Assembly (NCBI RefSeq): GCF_022965805.1
Contig: NC_133117.1
Coordinates: 7,526,183-7,590,182, forward strand
Source: Primulina eburnea
Lineage: Eukaryota; Streptophyta; Magnoliopsida; Lamiales; Gesneriaceae
DNA: 64,000 nt
Reading direction: 5' to 3'
The notes under the pieces are model-generated. The model was not told the DNA's origin and searched no databases. It saw only the letters and a program-made list of their open reading frames with translations. This document shows, piece after piece, positions 11,846-22,295 of the stretch. The translations under genes and the position numbers were made by a program. Every line of letters starts with the position of its first letter. Position 1 is the stretch's first letter.

Positions 11846-11858
11846 CCCCCCCCCCCCC
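11846..11858 (-). promoter_or_regulatory. Second, internal polypurine-like tract of G1
   Basis: A run of about 13 C on the plus strand (G on the element strand) is followed by CATACTAG, much as the tract next to the LTR is followed by CATACTAACC. It lies 1.06 kb from the 3' LTR. A similar doubled arrangement exists in G2. Confidence 0.5.
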
Positions 11859-12064
11859 ATACTAGAGTTGTGCAATGCCCTCAGTGCACAAAACAAAACA
11901 AACACTAAAAACCAAAAAACTCATGAATGCAAATGCAACGACAGAATAAGCAAAAAGAATAAAAAGAAAGGGGAAACAGTAAACTCCCCTGGTCAGAAAT
12001 CATCCTTCTCCTCATGCTCAGGCGGTGGGACTCCGTCGTCAGCTGGTGGCGGCATAGGGTAATC

Positions 12065-12320
12065 GTACTGAAAATGGTAGCGAGGGGTTCTCGCCGAAAA
12101 CTTATTTGAAAAATACGAGTTCTCGCTGGGGCGGTCACTTTGGACAGCCCTAGCGAGTGGTTCTCGCCATAAAACCAACTTTTTTTTAAAAAAAAAAAAT
12201 CGCTCGCGGGGGCGGTCAAAAGTGACCGCCCTAGCGAGGCATTTTCGACGACTATGTTTTTGAAAAAAAAAAGCGAGGGCTCGCTGGGGCGGTCAGTTTT
12301 GACCGCCCTAGCGAGACATT
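12065..12320. repeat. Array of GC-rich palindromes in the 3' region of G1
   Basis: Three units have the form CGCTGGGGCGGTCA, a short loop, TGACCGCCCTAGCG (about 12122-12156, 12202-12238, 12270-12314), with shorter GAGNNNTTCTCG words between. The same unit occurs in both LTRs of this element. Each can fold into a stem of about 14 bp. Confidence 0.9.
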
Positions 12321-12488
12321 CTCGAAAAAAAATAAATAAATAAAAAATAAAAACAATGAATGCCATGCCATGCAACTACCTAAATGCAAATGATGCGATT
12401 AATGAATAAAGGAAAAAGATAAAATCAACATAGGGAGTAGAAGTAGTTCTCAATTTATAGTCTAGAGCTCGACTTTTCACCCATGTCC

Positions 12489-13493
12489 TCAATGACTGTC
12501 ATGGAGCCGAGTGACTCCAATTTGTGGCTCAATTGTGTCACCGATATAGTGCTTCAATCTTTGAGCGTGGACTATGAACGACTCCTTTTTCCCATCTCGC
12601 GTAACACATGTCGGCGGTTCCTTAACGCTTGACTTCCGAGGGGCCAGGTCTCTTCGAGCTCCCAATTCATCCAATTTCATTCTCACTGGCTTCGTCCATG
12701 GGTGGTTGACATTAAAGTATGCTCCTCTCTCGAATATTTCTTTATCAAGTTCATCCTTCACTTCAGTGGTGAGGGTGACTGCCAATGAATCCTTTATAGC
12801 ATCCTGCACAAATTGACACACAAGTGAATCCGATGAATCAACTATAAAACAATCATTAGTGTGCAGTGGGTGCTTAAGAGCGTTAAAAACATTAAAAGTG
12901 ATTTCTTCTTTTCCCACTCTCAATCTCAACTTCCCTTCTTGCACTTCAATCACGGCCTTGCCAGTTGCAAGGAATGGTCTCCCTAAAATCAAAGGCATCT
13001 CCCTATCCTCTTCCATGTCAAGCACCACAAAATCTGTAGGAAATGTAAACTTTCCCACTTTCACCAACACGTCTTCTTTGACTCCTCGTAGATGTTTGAC
13101 AGATCCGTCAGCTAGTTGCAAGGACATCTGTGTGGGTTTAGGCTCGCCCAATCCAAGTTTCCTGAATACAGATAAAGGTATAAGATTAATGCTCGCACCA
13201 AGATCACATAAAGCTTTAGAAAAGACCACATCACCAATCATGCAAGGGATAGAAAAACTCCCTGGATCCTTTAGCTTTTGTGGGAACTGGTTTTGTACCA
13301 ATGCAGAGCAATTCTCAGTCAATTTTACCGTCATGGGATCCTCCAACTTTCTCTTATTAGCTAAGATGTCTTTTAGAAATTTAGCATAACTCGGCATTTG
13401 CATCAAGGCATCAGCAAAAGGAATATTGATGTGCAATTTTTTAAATATCTCAAGAAATTTACCAAATTGTGCATCTAATTTAGCTTTCTTCAT
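12489..13493 (-). CDS. Retroviral-type aspartic protease fused to an integrase-like tail (G1)
   Basis: The 334-residue frame opens with the protease leader typical of Athila pol, then the active site ALCDLGASINLIP, in which DLGAS replaces the usual DTG/DSG, and the flap and second-helix region PLILGRPFLATG. Instead of reverse transcriptase it ends in about 60 residues that include DGKKESFIVHAQRLKHYIG. This resembles the [17 protein letters not shown] end of the G2 integrase. I read this as an in-frame deletion of reverse transcriptase, RNase H and the integrase core. The protease should cut Gag during particle maturation. It follows gag after 95 bases in a different frame. There are no internal stops. 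Confidence 0.85.
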   Translation of the reverse strand: MKKAKLDAQFGKFLEIFKKLHINIPFADALMQMPSYAKFLKDILANKRKLEDPMTVKLTENCSALVQNQFPQKLKDPGSFSIPCMIGDVVFSKALCDLGASINLIPLSVFRKLGLGEPKPTQMSLQLADGSVKHLRGVKEDVLVKVGKFTFPTDFVVLDMEEDREMPLILGRPFLATGKAVIEVQEGKLRLRVGKEEITFNVFNALKHPLHTNDCFIVDSSDSLVCQFVQDAIKDSLAVTLTTEVKDELDKEIFERGAYFNVNHPWTKPVRMKLDELGARRDLAPRKSSVKEPPTCVTRDGKKESFIVHAQRLKHYIGDTIEPQIGVTRLHDSH

Positions 13494-13588
13494 TGCTGCA
13501 GGAAAAGGTGGAGGGATAACAATATATTTTGTGCAATTGGTGTAGATGTAGAGTTAATGGACTTACCTCCTCGAGTTTCCACCTCATC

Positions 13589-15031
13589 CTAACCGTGCTT
13601 GGTCTTTTCCTCATTAGATTCGAGTGCTTTTCCACTACCCAATTCCACAGCCTTCACATGTTCTCTTGGGTTAACTTTCGTGTTGCTTGGCAAAGCTCCT
13701 TGCTCCATATTAGCAATCAACTTAGCCAATTGTCCAATTTGATTCTCTAACCCCTTTATGGATGCATCTTGGTTCTGAAATCTCGTCTCTGTTGCAGAAA
13801 TAAATTTAGTCATCATTTGCTCTAAATTTGATTTCTCCTCCCGAGGCGGTTCTGGCTTGAATCCTTGGTGCATCCCATATGGTGGACCTCTTTGTTGGCG
13901 ATTTTGGTTGTTTTGACCTCCCCATGAAAAGTTTGGGTGATTCCTCCATCCTGGATTATATGTGTTCGAATAAGGGTCATTTCTGGGACGGTTCTGGAAT
14001 CCCACTTGTTTTACCGGTGCTCCCTCATGCACATATAATGGATTGCCATCTTGGCAATCCTGCACATCATGCTCACCCCCACACTTATCACAGAAAATTT
14101 CTTGCAGACGCATAGCCGACCCACTCATGCTCATCCCATCAATCTTTTTATTCAACGCCTCTAACTGTGCTGAAACCGCCGCCAGATCATTAACTTGATT
14201 AACTCCAGCACCTCGTCTCTGCCTATCAGACTGAGGATGATAGCTACTAGCATCCATTTCCTCCAATAACTCATATCCTTCCTCAACCGTTTTTCTCAGT
14301 AAATTACCACATGCAGCAGCATCTATCATGGTACGGTTAGGAGTAATCAGACCGTAGTAGAAAGTTTGAACAACTAACCCAAGCGGCAGCTCATGGTGTG
14401 GACATCTCCTCAACAAGTCCTTGTAGCGCTCCCATGCCTCGTAAAGTGACTCGTTCTCATATTGAGAAAAAGTAGTAATGTCGGCTCTAAGCTTCATAGT
14501 CTTCGACGGAGGAAAATACTTGATCAGGAATGCCTTTGCCATATCCTCCCATGTAGTGATAGACCCTACAGGCAAACAGTTTAACCACGACTTAGCTTTA
14601 TCTCTCAGTGAAAATGGAAATAAACGCAAACGAACAGCATCATCAGACACGCCATTAAACTTAAAAGTATCACAAATTTCAAGAAAGTCAGCTATATGAG
14701 AGTTAGGGTCGTCAAGTGCACTTCCCCCAAATTGGACAGTGTTCTGAATCATCTGAATGATAGCTGGCTTGATCTCAAACTGATTGACTCGGATGACTGG
14801 TCTAACGATGCTTGGACGTGCTCCATTAAGAGACGGCTGTGCATAATCCAACATCGGTATACGCCTTGGCTCCTCTCTTTGTTGATCGCCTTCCATTCTT
14901 TCCTTCGCTCTTTTCTGTTGTAGTCGACGTCTAGCTGTGCGTTCAATTTCGGGGTCAAAAGGCTCAAGCTTGAACTCGAGTGATCTTCGCATGCACCGCA
15001 AGAAAAATTTGCAACACAATGAGAGTATCAA
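13589..15031 (-). CDS. Gag polyprotein of Athila-like element G1
   Basis: The 480-residue frame is intact. It has the Athila-style start (residues about 22-35, FDPEIERTARRR), the retrotransposon gag capsid domain around residues 95-240 (FLEICDTFKFNG, LFPFSLRDKAKSWLN, TWEDMAKAFLIKYFPP, ESLYEAWERYKDLLRRCP), and a single zinc knuckle of spacing C-X2-C-X3-H-X4-C (CDKCGGEHDVQDC). A Q/N/R/P-rich part and a short coiled coil follow. Gag forms the virus-like particle and packages the RNA. An ATG at residue 14 (MRRSLEF) or later may be the true start, because the first 13 residues are hydrophobic and lie close to the primer-binding site. Confidence 0.9.
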   Translation of the reverse strand: MILSLCCKFFLRCMRRSLEFKLEPFDPEIERTARRRLQQKRAKERMEGDQQREEPRRIPMLDYAQPSLNGARPSIVRPVIRVNQFEIKPAIIQMIQNTVQFGGSALDDPNSHIADFLEICDTFKFNGVSDDAVRLRLFPFSLRDKAKSWLNCLPVGSITTWEDMAKAFLIKYFPPSKTMKLRADITTFSQYENESLYEAWERYKDLLRRCPHHELPLGLVVQTFYYGLITPNRTMIDAAACGNLLRKTVEEGYELLEEMDASSYHPQSDRQRRGAGVNQVNDLAAVSAQLEALNKKIDGMSMSGSAMRLQEIFCDKCGGEHDVQDCQDGNPLYVHEGAPVKQVGFQNRPRNDPYSNTYNPGWRNHPNFSWGGQNNQNRQQRGPPYGMHQGFKPEPPREEKSNLEQMMTKFISATETRFQNQDASIKGLENQIGQLAKLIANMEQGALPSNTKVNPREHVKAVELGSGKALESNEEKTKHG

Positions 15032-15094
15032 ATAACATTAAAATAAATAATACTAAAGAATTTAAATGAAAAATAAAAAATTGTGAATCAACAG

Positions 15095-15112
15095 TCCCCG
15101 GCAACGGCGCCA
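15095..15112 (-). promoter_or_regulatory. Primer-binding site of G1 (tRNA-Asp type)
   Basis: TGGCGCCGTTGCCGGGGA on the minus strand begins 6 bases inside the 5' LTR boundary. This is the primer-binding site usual for Athila/Tat elements, close to the complement of the 3' end of tRNA-Asp. Confidence 0.8.
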
Positions 15113-15118
15113 AAAACT

Positions 15119-16538
15119 TGATCGAGCAAAACTTGCACAGTGAATAGTCCCAGAATTTATTTTATAAATGAAAGCTCGATTTAAATATCGCAAGTGCACG
15201 ATAGTCAAGTTATAATAAACTTAAGTGAGTACGAGTATCGATCCACAAGGACTGCGTCACACTCTTTTTATTTTCAAGTAAAATTTCTTTAGCAACGATA
15301 AATTGATTCGATGATTGAACTAATGTAGAATAAACAATTCAAATAATTAAAATGCAAACGAAAATGTGTTCAAGAGATCAATGATTAATTTGGATTAAAT
15401 CAAATGATAAATGAATTTGTTGGGAAATTATCAGTTCACCTACCATTCGTGTTTAACTAACTACACTCGACTTTTACTCGTGCATTCGACGGAATTCCCT
15501 AGACTAATTAATATACTATGTCGAGCTATATTAATAATAAAAAACATGCAGTACTCAAGTGTCCTCAAATATTTAACAGTTCAAGATTGCATTACATTCT
15601 ATGGAATCCACTAGCTTTCATCCGGGTGAACTATCACTATCGACACGTACCCAATTCCGTATATCTACTAAAATTGTAAATCCGTGGTTTATACTATTTG
15701 ATCGTATTGTTAATTATTCTATCGAAATCATTAACAACATGAAATAATCAAAGGAAGTTAGTTAGGCTTCGATTGAAATAAGAAAGAACAATGGCATAAA
15801 CAAATCACTAATAAAAACGTCGAGAAATAATGTTAAACAACGAGTACGGGGTAGGATCCCCTCAAATCCCAACAAATCTAGAGTTTAGCTACTAAAATTC
15901 ATAATAAAAACCAACAACAATCTAAGAATTAAAAACTGAATAATGAAAATACTAAAGATGACGACGGATTACGACCACGACGCGTGGAAATCTCGAGGTC
16001 TTCGAAATCTCCTTTGCTCCTCGCCTTTTCTCCAAGAAAAGATGATGAAAATAATGATGTAAAGTCTGATAAAGTCTGAAAAACGGCTGCTGATCTCGTG
16101 TGTTAGGTTTAGGTGTGGGATAGAGTCCCTCAAAATTTGGAAACAAATCTTTCTCAATCTCGCGGCTTGCTAGGGCGGTCAAAAGTGTCCGCCCTAGCGA
16201 GAGGTTCTTGCAGAAAATTCCTCGGCCATGTCCCTGGGTTCGCTGGGGCGGTCACTTTTGACCGCCCTAGCGAGACGCTTGCGCAACAACTCCTCGGCCA
16301 GACCAACATGCTCGCTGGGGCGGTCAATTTTGACCGCCCTAGCGAGTCCTTCTCGATGCTTTGGCAAATATTCTCCCACTTTTTGGTTCAATTCCTACAA
16401 AATAACCACCAACTACACGAGATCAGTCATATGCTAAATAATGCTAGAAAAATGCTAAATTAAACTAAAACAAACTAATATGATGCATGAATGCGACTCA
16501 AAACCAACACTAAAAACACGTAAAAACGAGTCCTATCA
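15119..16538 (-). repeat. 5' LTR of G1
   Basis: It starts (plus strand) TGATCGAGC and ends CCTATCA. It carries three complete palindromes at about 16166-16201, 16240-16274 and 16311-16346, spaced 71-74 bases apart. Differences from the other LTR are few, the largest being the lost hairpin arm in the 3' copy. Confidence 0.92.
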
Positions 16539-16543
16539 ATAAC

Positions 16544-18341
16544 TGTCCTGCATGTTTAAGAACAACTTTTTCAAGATCTAGGAACTGTTTCAGCACTGCT
16601 TTATTTTTCAGTTTGGATGCAACGGTGATTGTTCTAAACTCCACCCATTCATCAAATAATTTAATCTACTCCTTAGCAAATTCATTTACTTCATCCATCA
16701 GTAGATATATCCGAGTCTAAACAGCTGATGGGAGTATTGAGACAATATCAGTTACCTTGGCTTTTCCTTTATCAACAGCTGAGGAGTAGGATGAAATTAT
16801 CCCAGAATAAGTTGACTAAATTAGATCTTGGATGACTATTCCTTGAGCTAGTATAAGAGGAAAGAGAGTTGTTGGCATACTGATTTTCCTTGGGGGAGCT
16901 GCCATAGCTATGGGCTTCAATTTTTCAACTGACTGCTCTATAGTAGTAGTTTCAGTAGGAGGAGCTATGGTAGTTGAGAAATTGGTTTGGCCTTAATCGG
17001 TAAGGGTGCTAGTCTGACCTTGGCAGTCCTGGATTTCTTGGGTAGAGGAGAATGAGTAGTTGCTTTGGAATCACTGGATTGCAAAATCTGTTTCCTCTTC
17101 GGAGTAGTTCCGGTAACCTTGATACCCTTCTTTTCAGTGAGCTTCTTTCCAATGAGAAGCTCTTTTTCTTGATCCTTCTCGGTGACTGAAACTCCAGCGG
17201 AAGAAATATTTAGCGCCTGGCCCTTAGGTCTCAGAGAGAGCATGTTGGACGCAGCTCGAGTCTTCTTATTCAGATGATTCATAATCTGAATCAGCCCATT
17301 TTGATTTGTTTTCTTCAACCACCATTGCCTTTTTTGATCATGTCTTTTCTTATAGAACTTATTTTCATCATTGGATCTCTTTTTATCAAAAGTTCTTTTG
17401 CCCATTTCAGATGATCTTCTGCCATACCTTTTTGGTTTACGACAGTCTGCTATGAAGTGACCAGTTTTTTAATAGTTGAAATTAACATTGGAGTCATAAA
17501 TTGATCCCTCTTTTAATAAGATATTCGATTGGAGTTTTGAAAGTTACTTTGATTTTTTCTTAGAAATTTTCTGAACTTATTTCGAACAGTGACATAGCTT
17601 CATTACTTAATTGTTCTGCTGACTTTTCATTTGAAACTGATGGTTCCAGTTTTACCGCAGTTAAAGCTTTAGTTAACTGAGTAGCAGGTTGATCATATTT
17701 CCTTATTTGCAATTCAAATTCATAGGATTTCAAGTCTGCAAATAAGTCATGTAGCTTAATGAAGTTCAAATATTTTGATTCACGCATAGCTACTGTCTTG
17801 ATGTCTCATTCTTTTGGTAGTCCTCTCATTACTTTAAGAATCACTTCTCAGTTGTTGTACACCTTTCCAAGTGCATTAAGTTCTATTATAATCCCACTGA
17901 CTCTTTCATCAAAATCAGATAAATTCTCTAGGCTTCATCTTGATGTTGTCAAATTTTTGTATGGTAAACGAGAGCTTATTTTCTTTGGTCTGATTATTTC
18001 TTTCATACAATTGGATCAACATTTCGCATATTTCTTTGGTCGTCTTGCACATTTTGATCTTGTTGAATGTGTTTTTGTCGAGTGTTTTATATAAGATTTC
18101 TGTTTTCAATATTTGGTTTCTTCTTATCATCCTTTGTCTTTTTATTTCTTGGTTTTTCTAGCATTTGTGGAGCGCCCTCAGTGATGGCTACAACTGTATT
18201 TACCTTCATTATTTTCATTGGTTCATCTTGTGATGACAGCATACATAATATCGTCTTATGCAGCTAAGTGAGTCTGCATTCTGATCTTCCAATCTCAAAA
18301 TATTTTTTGGAAAACATTGGAATCTTACTGAATGATGCCAT
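16544..18341 (-). pseudogene. Gag / extra-ORF fusion remnant of Sirevirus element B
   Basis: Gag starts with an ATG at 18341 (MASFSKIPMFSKK) and carries the copia gag words YKTLDKNTFNKIKMCKTTKEI (18094-18040 region) and KLHDLFADLKSYEFEL (about 17700-17760). The zinc knuckle survives only as KTGHFIADC, the first two cysteines being lost and a stop present. The frame 17405-16965 (146 residues) begins with the basic gag tail and passes into a lysine/serine/proline-rich stretch like 31757-32014 of element C, which belongs to the extra ORF. No protease, integrase or polymerase lies between. Several stops and shifts make it nonfunctional. Confidence 0.75.
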
Positions 18342-18372
18342 GATGAATTTTTGTTCAGGACAAGAATGACCC

Positions 18373-18384
18373 GCTCTGATACCA
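18373..18384 (-). promoter_or_regulatory. Primer-binding site of element B (initiator tRNA-Met)
   Basis: TGGTATCAGAGC on the minus strand, two bases past the 5' LTR end, is the standard plant copia primer-binding site complementary to initiator tRNA-Met. Confidence 0.85.
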
Positions 18385-18386
18385 CT

Positions 18387-19373
18387 TGTCCGGATCGAAA
18401 TAAGAAATTTAGAGGGGGTGAATAAATTTTTTTCCATAATTTTGATTGTGGTAACAATGTTCAAACTTTCTTCTTGTCAATAGAATTTCAGCAAGTCTAT
18501 CAGTATCAAATGTGCGGAGGAAGAATTATTGAAACTGATTTGAACAAAATCCTATTCAATTGGGTAATTAATAGAAGATAGACTAAATGATAAACGAACA
18601 CAATAATGTTTATAGATATCAGGAGAATTCAATACTCCTACGTCACCTCTTCTTCCTCAAAGAAGGTTTGTACTAAAATACTTTGGTAATTACAAGTGAT
18701 TTTGAATTACCTACTTTAGCTAGGATTTAACACTGTCCAACTGAAACTTTGAGTGAAACTGAAAACTTAGAACACTGGAGTTCCTTGCTTACAGTTTATC
18801 TAATTTACACAGAAGAATTTGTGTACCAATATTATACTTGAAATGACCAGATAAAATAATCAATAAGTTTTGTGTTTCTTCTTTGATTTGATTATGATAT
18901 ATCTGATAAATATTTTTTGGCCGTTTTCTTTTTAAGTCAACAAGAACTTCTTAGGGTTGTTTCAACAGATCCCATATATAGTTTCAATTTTCGACGATAG
19001 TCTATACAAAAAATATCATTCATGACTGCAGATGTACTTGTTACCCAATCATCGTCTTTTTTGGTATCAGTTGGTTTCTGACAGAACTTGTCACTCTGAT
19101 CATTAGAACTAGACTTCAGGTTTTGATCATTAATCACTGATCGAAAAAAAGTCTTTGAATCTATCTTGTAACAAGTGATAGCATGTCGGTTCGAATTTAC
19201 TCAGAAGTCTCTTTATTAATTTGATCAGTTAAGACTAGCGATCAGTTAGGCTATCTAATTTCAGTTTCTGCTTAGCTGGTAATCAGTTAGGTTATCTGAT
19301 TTCAATTTCGACGTGACTGATGATCAATTGGGTTATCTTGTATCTATCAAACACAAAATTATGTGTTCCAACA
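18387..19373 (-). repeat. 5' LTR of Sirevirus element B
   Basis: Plus-strand ends are TGTCCGG and TTCCAACA. It pairs with 5704-6697. The conserved module CTCCTACGTCACC lies near 18636-18650. Confidence 0.9.
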
Positions 19374-19378
19374 TTTCT

Positions 19379-19592
19379 TAGCTTTACTAAGTTTTTTTCA
19401 TAAAGTAAATTTTTCAATAAAAAAAAATAGTATGTTGGGGATTGCAAAAATTCATCATGATGCTAATTTGTCTCTATTAGACTCCTAAAATATGGTAAAA
19501 GATACGATATAGACAGACACACGCAATTGTTTTTTTTTTTTTTTTTGTGAATAATTATTTTTGGAGCTAAGTTAATTTTTCAATTACAAAAT
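19379..19592. other. AT-rich spacer
   Basis: There is no gene. A run of 18 T lies at about 19530-19547. Confidence 0.5.
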
Positions 19593-20863
19593 ATTATGCT
19601 ACAACAAAAATGGCTTTCTGTAGTGTGCATATGGGCTTTTCGCAGCGCGCATTGCCCGCTGTAAAGTTGAAAGCTGTTAAAAGTTCAAGATTATCCGCGA
19701 TGTGCATGTGCACGCTGTTAATACTTCTATCAACGGCGTGCATGTGACATTGTTAATACAAATTTCCGCAGCGTAAAATAAAATATTAGTGACGGTTTTC
19801 GACAACACCGTCGCTAATTGGCGACAAATCAAACCCGCATTTCCGTCGCTAAAGTAGCGACGGTCTTCGAATTTAGCGACCGTTTTATAGTTTTGCGACG
19901 GTAACCGTCGCTAAATTTTGCGTAAAAATAAAAAAAAAAAATTTACTTTTATAATTTAGTAATTTTTTTAAAAAAACTACAATACAACTATAATAATAAT
20001 ACTCATAATTATAATTAACAATTAAAAAATTAACCAAAAATTGAAACAAAAACACAACTAAAATCGTAAAGTAAAGAAAATTTTAAGTGTTGTGAAGTGG
20101 TGTGGAGGAAAATGGAACGGAGATCGGATATGAATAGTGAATTTGCGATTTTTTTAGCGACGCTTTTTTACACAACCGTCGCCGATGTTTGTCTATTAGT
20201 GACGGTTACTATTAACTGTCGCCGATGGTAAATCGGCGACAGATTCCAATAAACAGTCGCTAAATGTGGCGTTAAATCGTCGCACTTTTTAAATTAGCGA
20301 CGGTTTTACTGAAACCGTCGCTAATTTAAAAATTTTGAACTCTATTTCCGCACCGTGCTAATAATATGCATGATGTGAATAATACTATTGACGGCTTGCG
20401 ATTAATGTACGCCGTTAATGTCTGAACACGATTTTTTTTTCAAAAAAAAAATTTACTATCCGCAGCGTGCTTTTAATACACGCCGTCCATAGTAATATAC
20501 GCAGAGCGCTTTTAATGCACGCCGTTAATAGTATCAAGTTACTATCCGCAGCTTGCTTTTAATGCACGCCGTCGATAGTAATATCTGCAGCGTGCTTTTA
20601 ATGCACGCTACGGATAGTAATATCCGCAGCGTACTTTGAATGCACACCGTTAGTAGTATCAAGTTAGTATCCGCAACGTGCTTGAATGCACGCCTTCCAT
20701 AGTAATATATGCAGCGTGCTTTTAATACACGCCGTTAATAGTATCAAGTGCAACACTATTAACAGCACACATATGGGTGCATGCCGTGAAAAGTAGTATT
20801 CGCAGCGTACTTTTAATGCATGCTGTTGATGACGTGATGCGGAAAATCATTTTTCTTGTTTAT
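19593..20863. mobile_element. CACTA-like (En/Spm) remnant with subterminal repeats, noncoding
   Basis: The left end GCTACAACAAAAATGG is a degenerate form of the CACTACAA terminus and the right end TTTTTCTTGTTTATA a degenerate inverse. Between them are many subterminal repeats: AGCGACGG...CCGTCGCT palindromes (19850-19915, 20155-20330) and about ten copies of CGCAGCGTGCTTTTAATGCA-type words (20458-20825). No transposase is present. Target-site duplication was not found, so the exact ends are approximate. Confidence 0.55.
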
Positions 20864-22220
20864 AATTTAGATGATGTGAAATTTTAATTTTTGTATAAAT
20901 AATTCAGAAATTATATTGAATATATGTTTAAATTGTTCTTGGGATGTGTAGCATCGTCAAAATTAATTTTTATGAGTGTAGGATCAAATTACAATACCAA
21001 GAAACCAAATTAGTTAGTGTGGGGATAGATTCTTTATATTTTATACGCGTGGTGTGTTTTTATAGATTCTTTATTGAATTTTACGTGGCTTGCCCAGACC
21101 AAGTTACAACTGCCCAGAAATAAATTATCGACTATCAATTCGACTTCATATGTTTAGAGATAGACCCCACTATACTCGAATACAAATGGTCACAAATAAG
21201 ATCTATTATAATTAGAAATAAATCAGAAAATACGCTTGAAATTGTTCAAATTTGTTATGAATCCATTGAAATATGTCACAAAATCACCACTCCAAGAAAA
21301 TTGTCATGACCAAAAACCCTTTTCCAGTTTAGGTAACTGTTCTCTCTCCTATACACCTTTAAATTCTAATGCATGTTATGAGGTAAACGACTCTTACACT
21401 TTTGTTTTTACTCTTTTCGTCTGTTATCTGAAATCACCGTCAGCGAGACCACGTCGAAAACACCTATGTTGTCCCCGAACATTTTTTCATGTGTGGAGCT
21501 CATCTTCGTCCACTTGCGTAGAAAGGATTTGAAGATTTGGCTCGCAAGTTGTAATACTTTTTTTTTAACCTCTTACATTTTATTTTCTTGATTATTATAC
21601 CTAACATGCGAGTAAGAATCTTCATTTATTATGGAAAATTAACTTTTTTGTAATTTACCTTTAGATCTATGTAATTTTTCGTCCTTTCATTTTTTTTTCT
21701 GAAATTTTGGTAATTTGTTTTATAATATCTCCAAGGGGATTACTCACGTGATGCTGAGCACTTAAACACTATATTAGTATCCCTATAACGCCACACACAA
21801 AAAAAAAGGCTAAACTTTCAAAAAAAGAAAAAGAAAAAAACAAAGATAGTAGGCTAGAAATGAAATTTGACAATATAGATAATAAAAACATCGAAGATGC
21901 AAACATAAAAAACCGAAATTTCAATTTTTCCAATTTATCACAACCTCAAATCATTGGTGCCAGTAAAAGATGTACATGTGTTGCATGTATTATTATTATT
22001 TTTGATTTGATGAAATAATACTAAACAATTAACATGAAATTATTTTCAATTTAAAAGAGTTATTCGATTTAAAAGAGAAGTTTTTTTTTTAGATTTTTTT
22101 CTATATAAAATATGATGTGAGTTGAAGAGGTTTTTAGTCGGGTAAAAAGAGTAATTATGAAATTAAATATTTTGGTGTCCTCTAAGATAGTTATTCTAAG
22201 GATTTGACAGAAGTATAGAC
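20864..22220. other. AT-rich spacer without identified genes
   Basis: The 98-residue frame at 21236-21532 shows no domain, has no matching gene context and is not supported. Poly-A runs at 21800-21845 and poly-T at 22082-22091 suggest old retroposed or simple sequence. Confidence 0.4.
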
Positions 22221-22221
22221 A

Positions 22222-22223
<2 letters not shown>

Positions 22224-22275
<52 letters not shown>

Positions 22276-22280
22276 ATATA
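22224..22280. repeat. (TA)n microsatellite
   Basis: About 28 TA units, interrupted by one TTTA. Confidence 0.95.
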
Positions 22281-22295
22281 CTAATTATTAAAAAA

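Larger units (their letters stand above)
10791..12488 (-). other. 3' noncoding region of G1
   Basis: Apart from the second C-run at 11846-11858 and the palindrome array at 12065-12320 I see no coding sequence. In the related element G2 this interval holds an extra ORF, which is missing here. The frames at 11238-11459 and 11905-12375 have no family features; the latter translates the palindromes. Confidence 0.7.
9373..16538 (-). mobile_element. Athila-like Ty3/gypsy derivative G1 (gag-protease only)
   Basis: The element has TG...CA ends, a perfect duplication ATAAC (9368-9372 and 16539-16543), LTRs of 1409 and 1420 bp that are nearly identical, a tRNA-Asp type primer-binding site, a C-rich (minus: purine) tract beside the 3' LTR, and only 4.3 kb of interior. 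It encodes an open gag and an open protease frame that ends in what looks like the integrase C-terminal tail. Reverse transcriptase, RNase H and the integrase core are absent. Such gag-only elements are known in plants as TR-GAG elements. The similarity of the LTRs points to recent movement with enzymes supplied in trans. Confidence 0.9.
5704..19373 (-). mobile_element. Sirevirus-type Ty1/copia element B, pol-less, with nested insertions
   Basis: The element reads on the minus strand. Its ends are TG...CA and it is flanked by a perfect 5-bp duplication TTTCT (5699-5703 and 19374-19378). The LTRs are 987 and 994 bp. A TGGTATCAGAGC primer-binding site follows the 5' LTR and a purine tract precedes the 3' LTR. 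Without the nested elements the interior is only about 3 kb: gag runs into the extra 3' ORF, and protease, integrase, reverse transcriptase and RNase H are all missing. It must have relied on a relative for movement, or lost pol after insertion. Confidence 0.9.

Noticed and set aside
12065..12320. Regular palindromic repeats resembling a CRISPR array
   Set aside because: The sequence is plant nuclear DNA, the units lie within an LTR element, spacers are not unique equal-length sequences and there are no cas genes.
12859..13389. Plus-strand frame of 176 residues opposite the G1 protease
   Set aside because: It is the shadow of the protease frame, rich in Ser and Thr as antisense frames often are, with no promoter or family.
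18373..18384. Initiator tRNA-like sequence
   Set aside because: Only 12 bases complementary to the tRNA 3' end are present; it is a primer-binding site and not a tRNA gene.
21236..21532. 98-residue plus-strand frame as a host gene
   Set aside because: No domain, no TATA box at a fitting distance, and no splice or poly(A) context.
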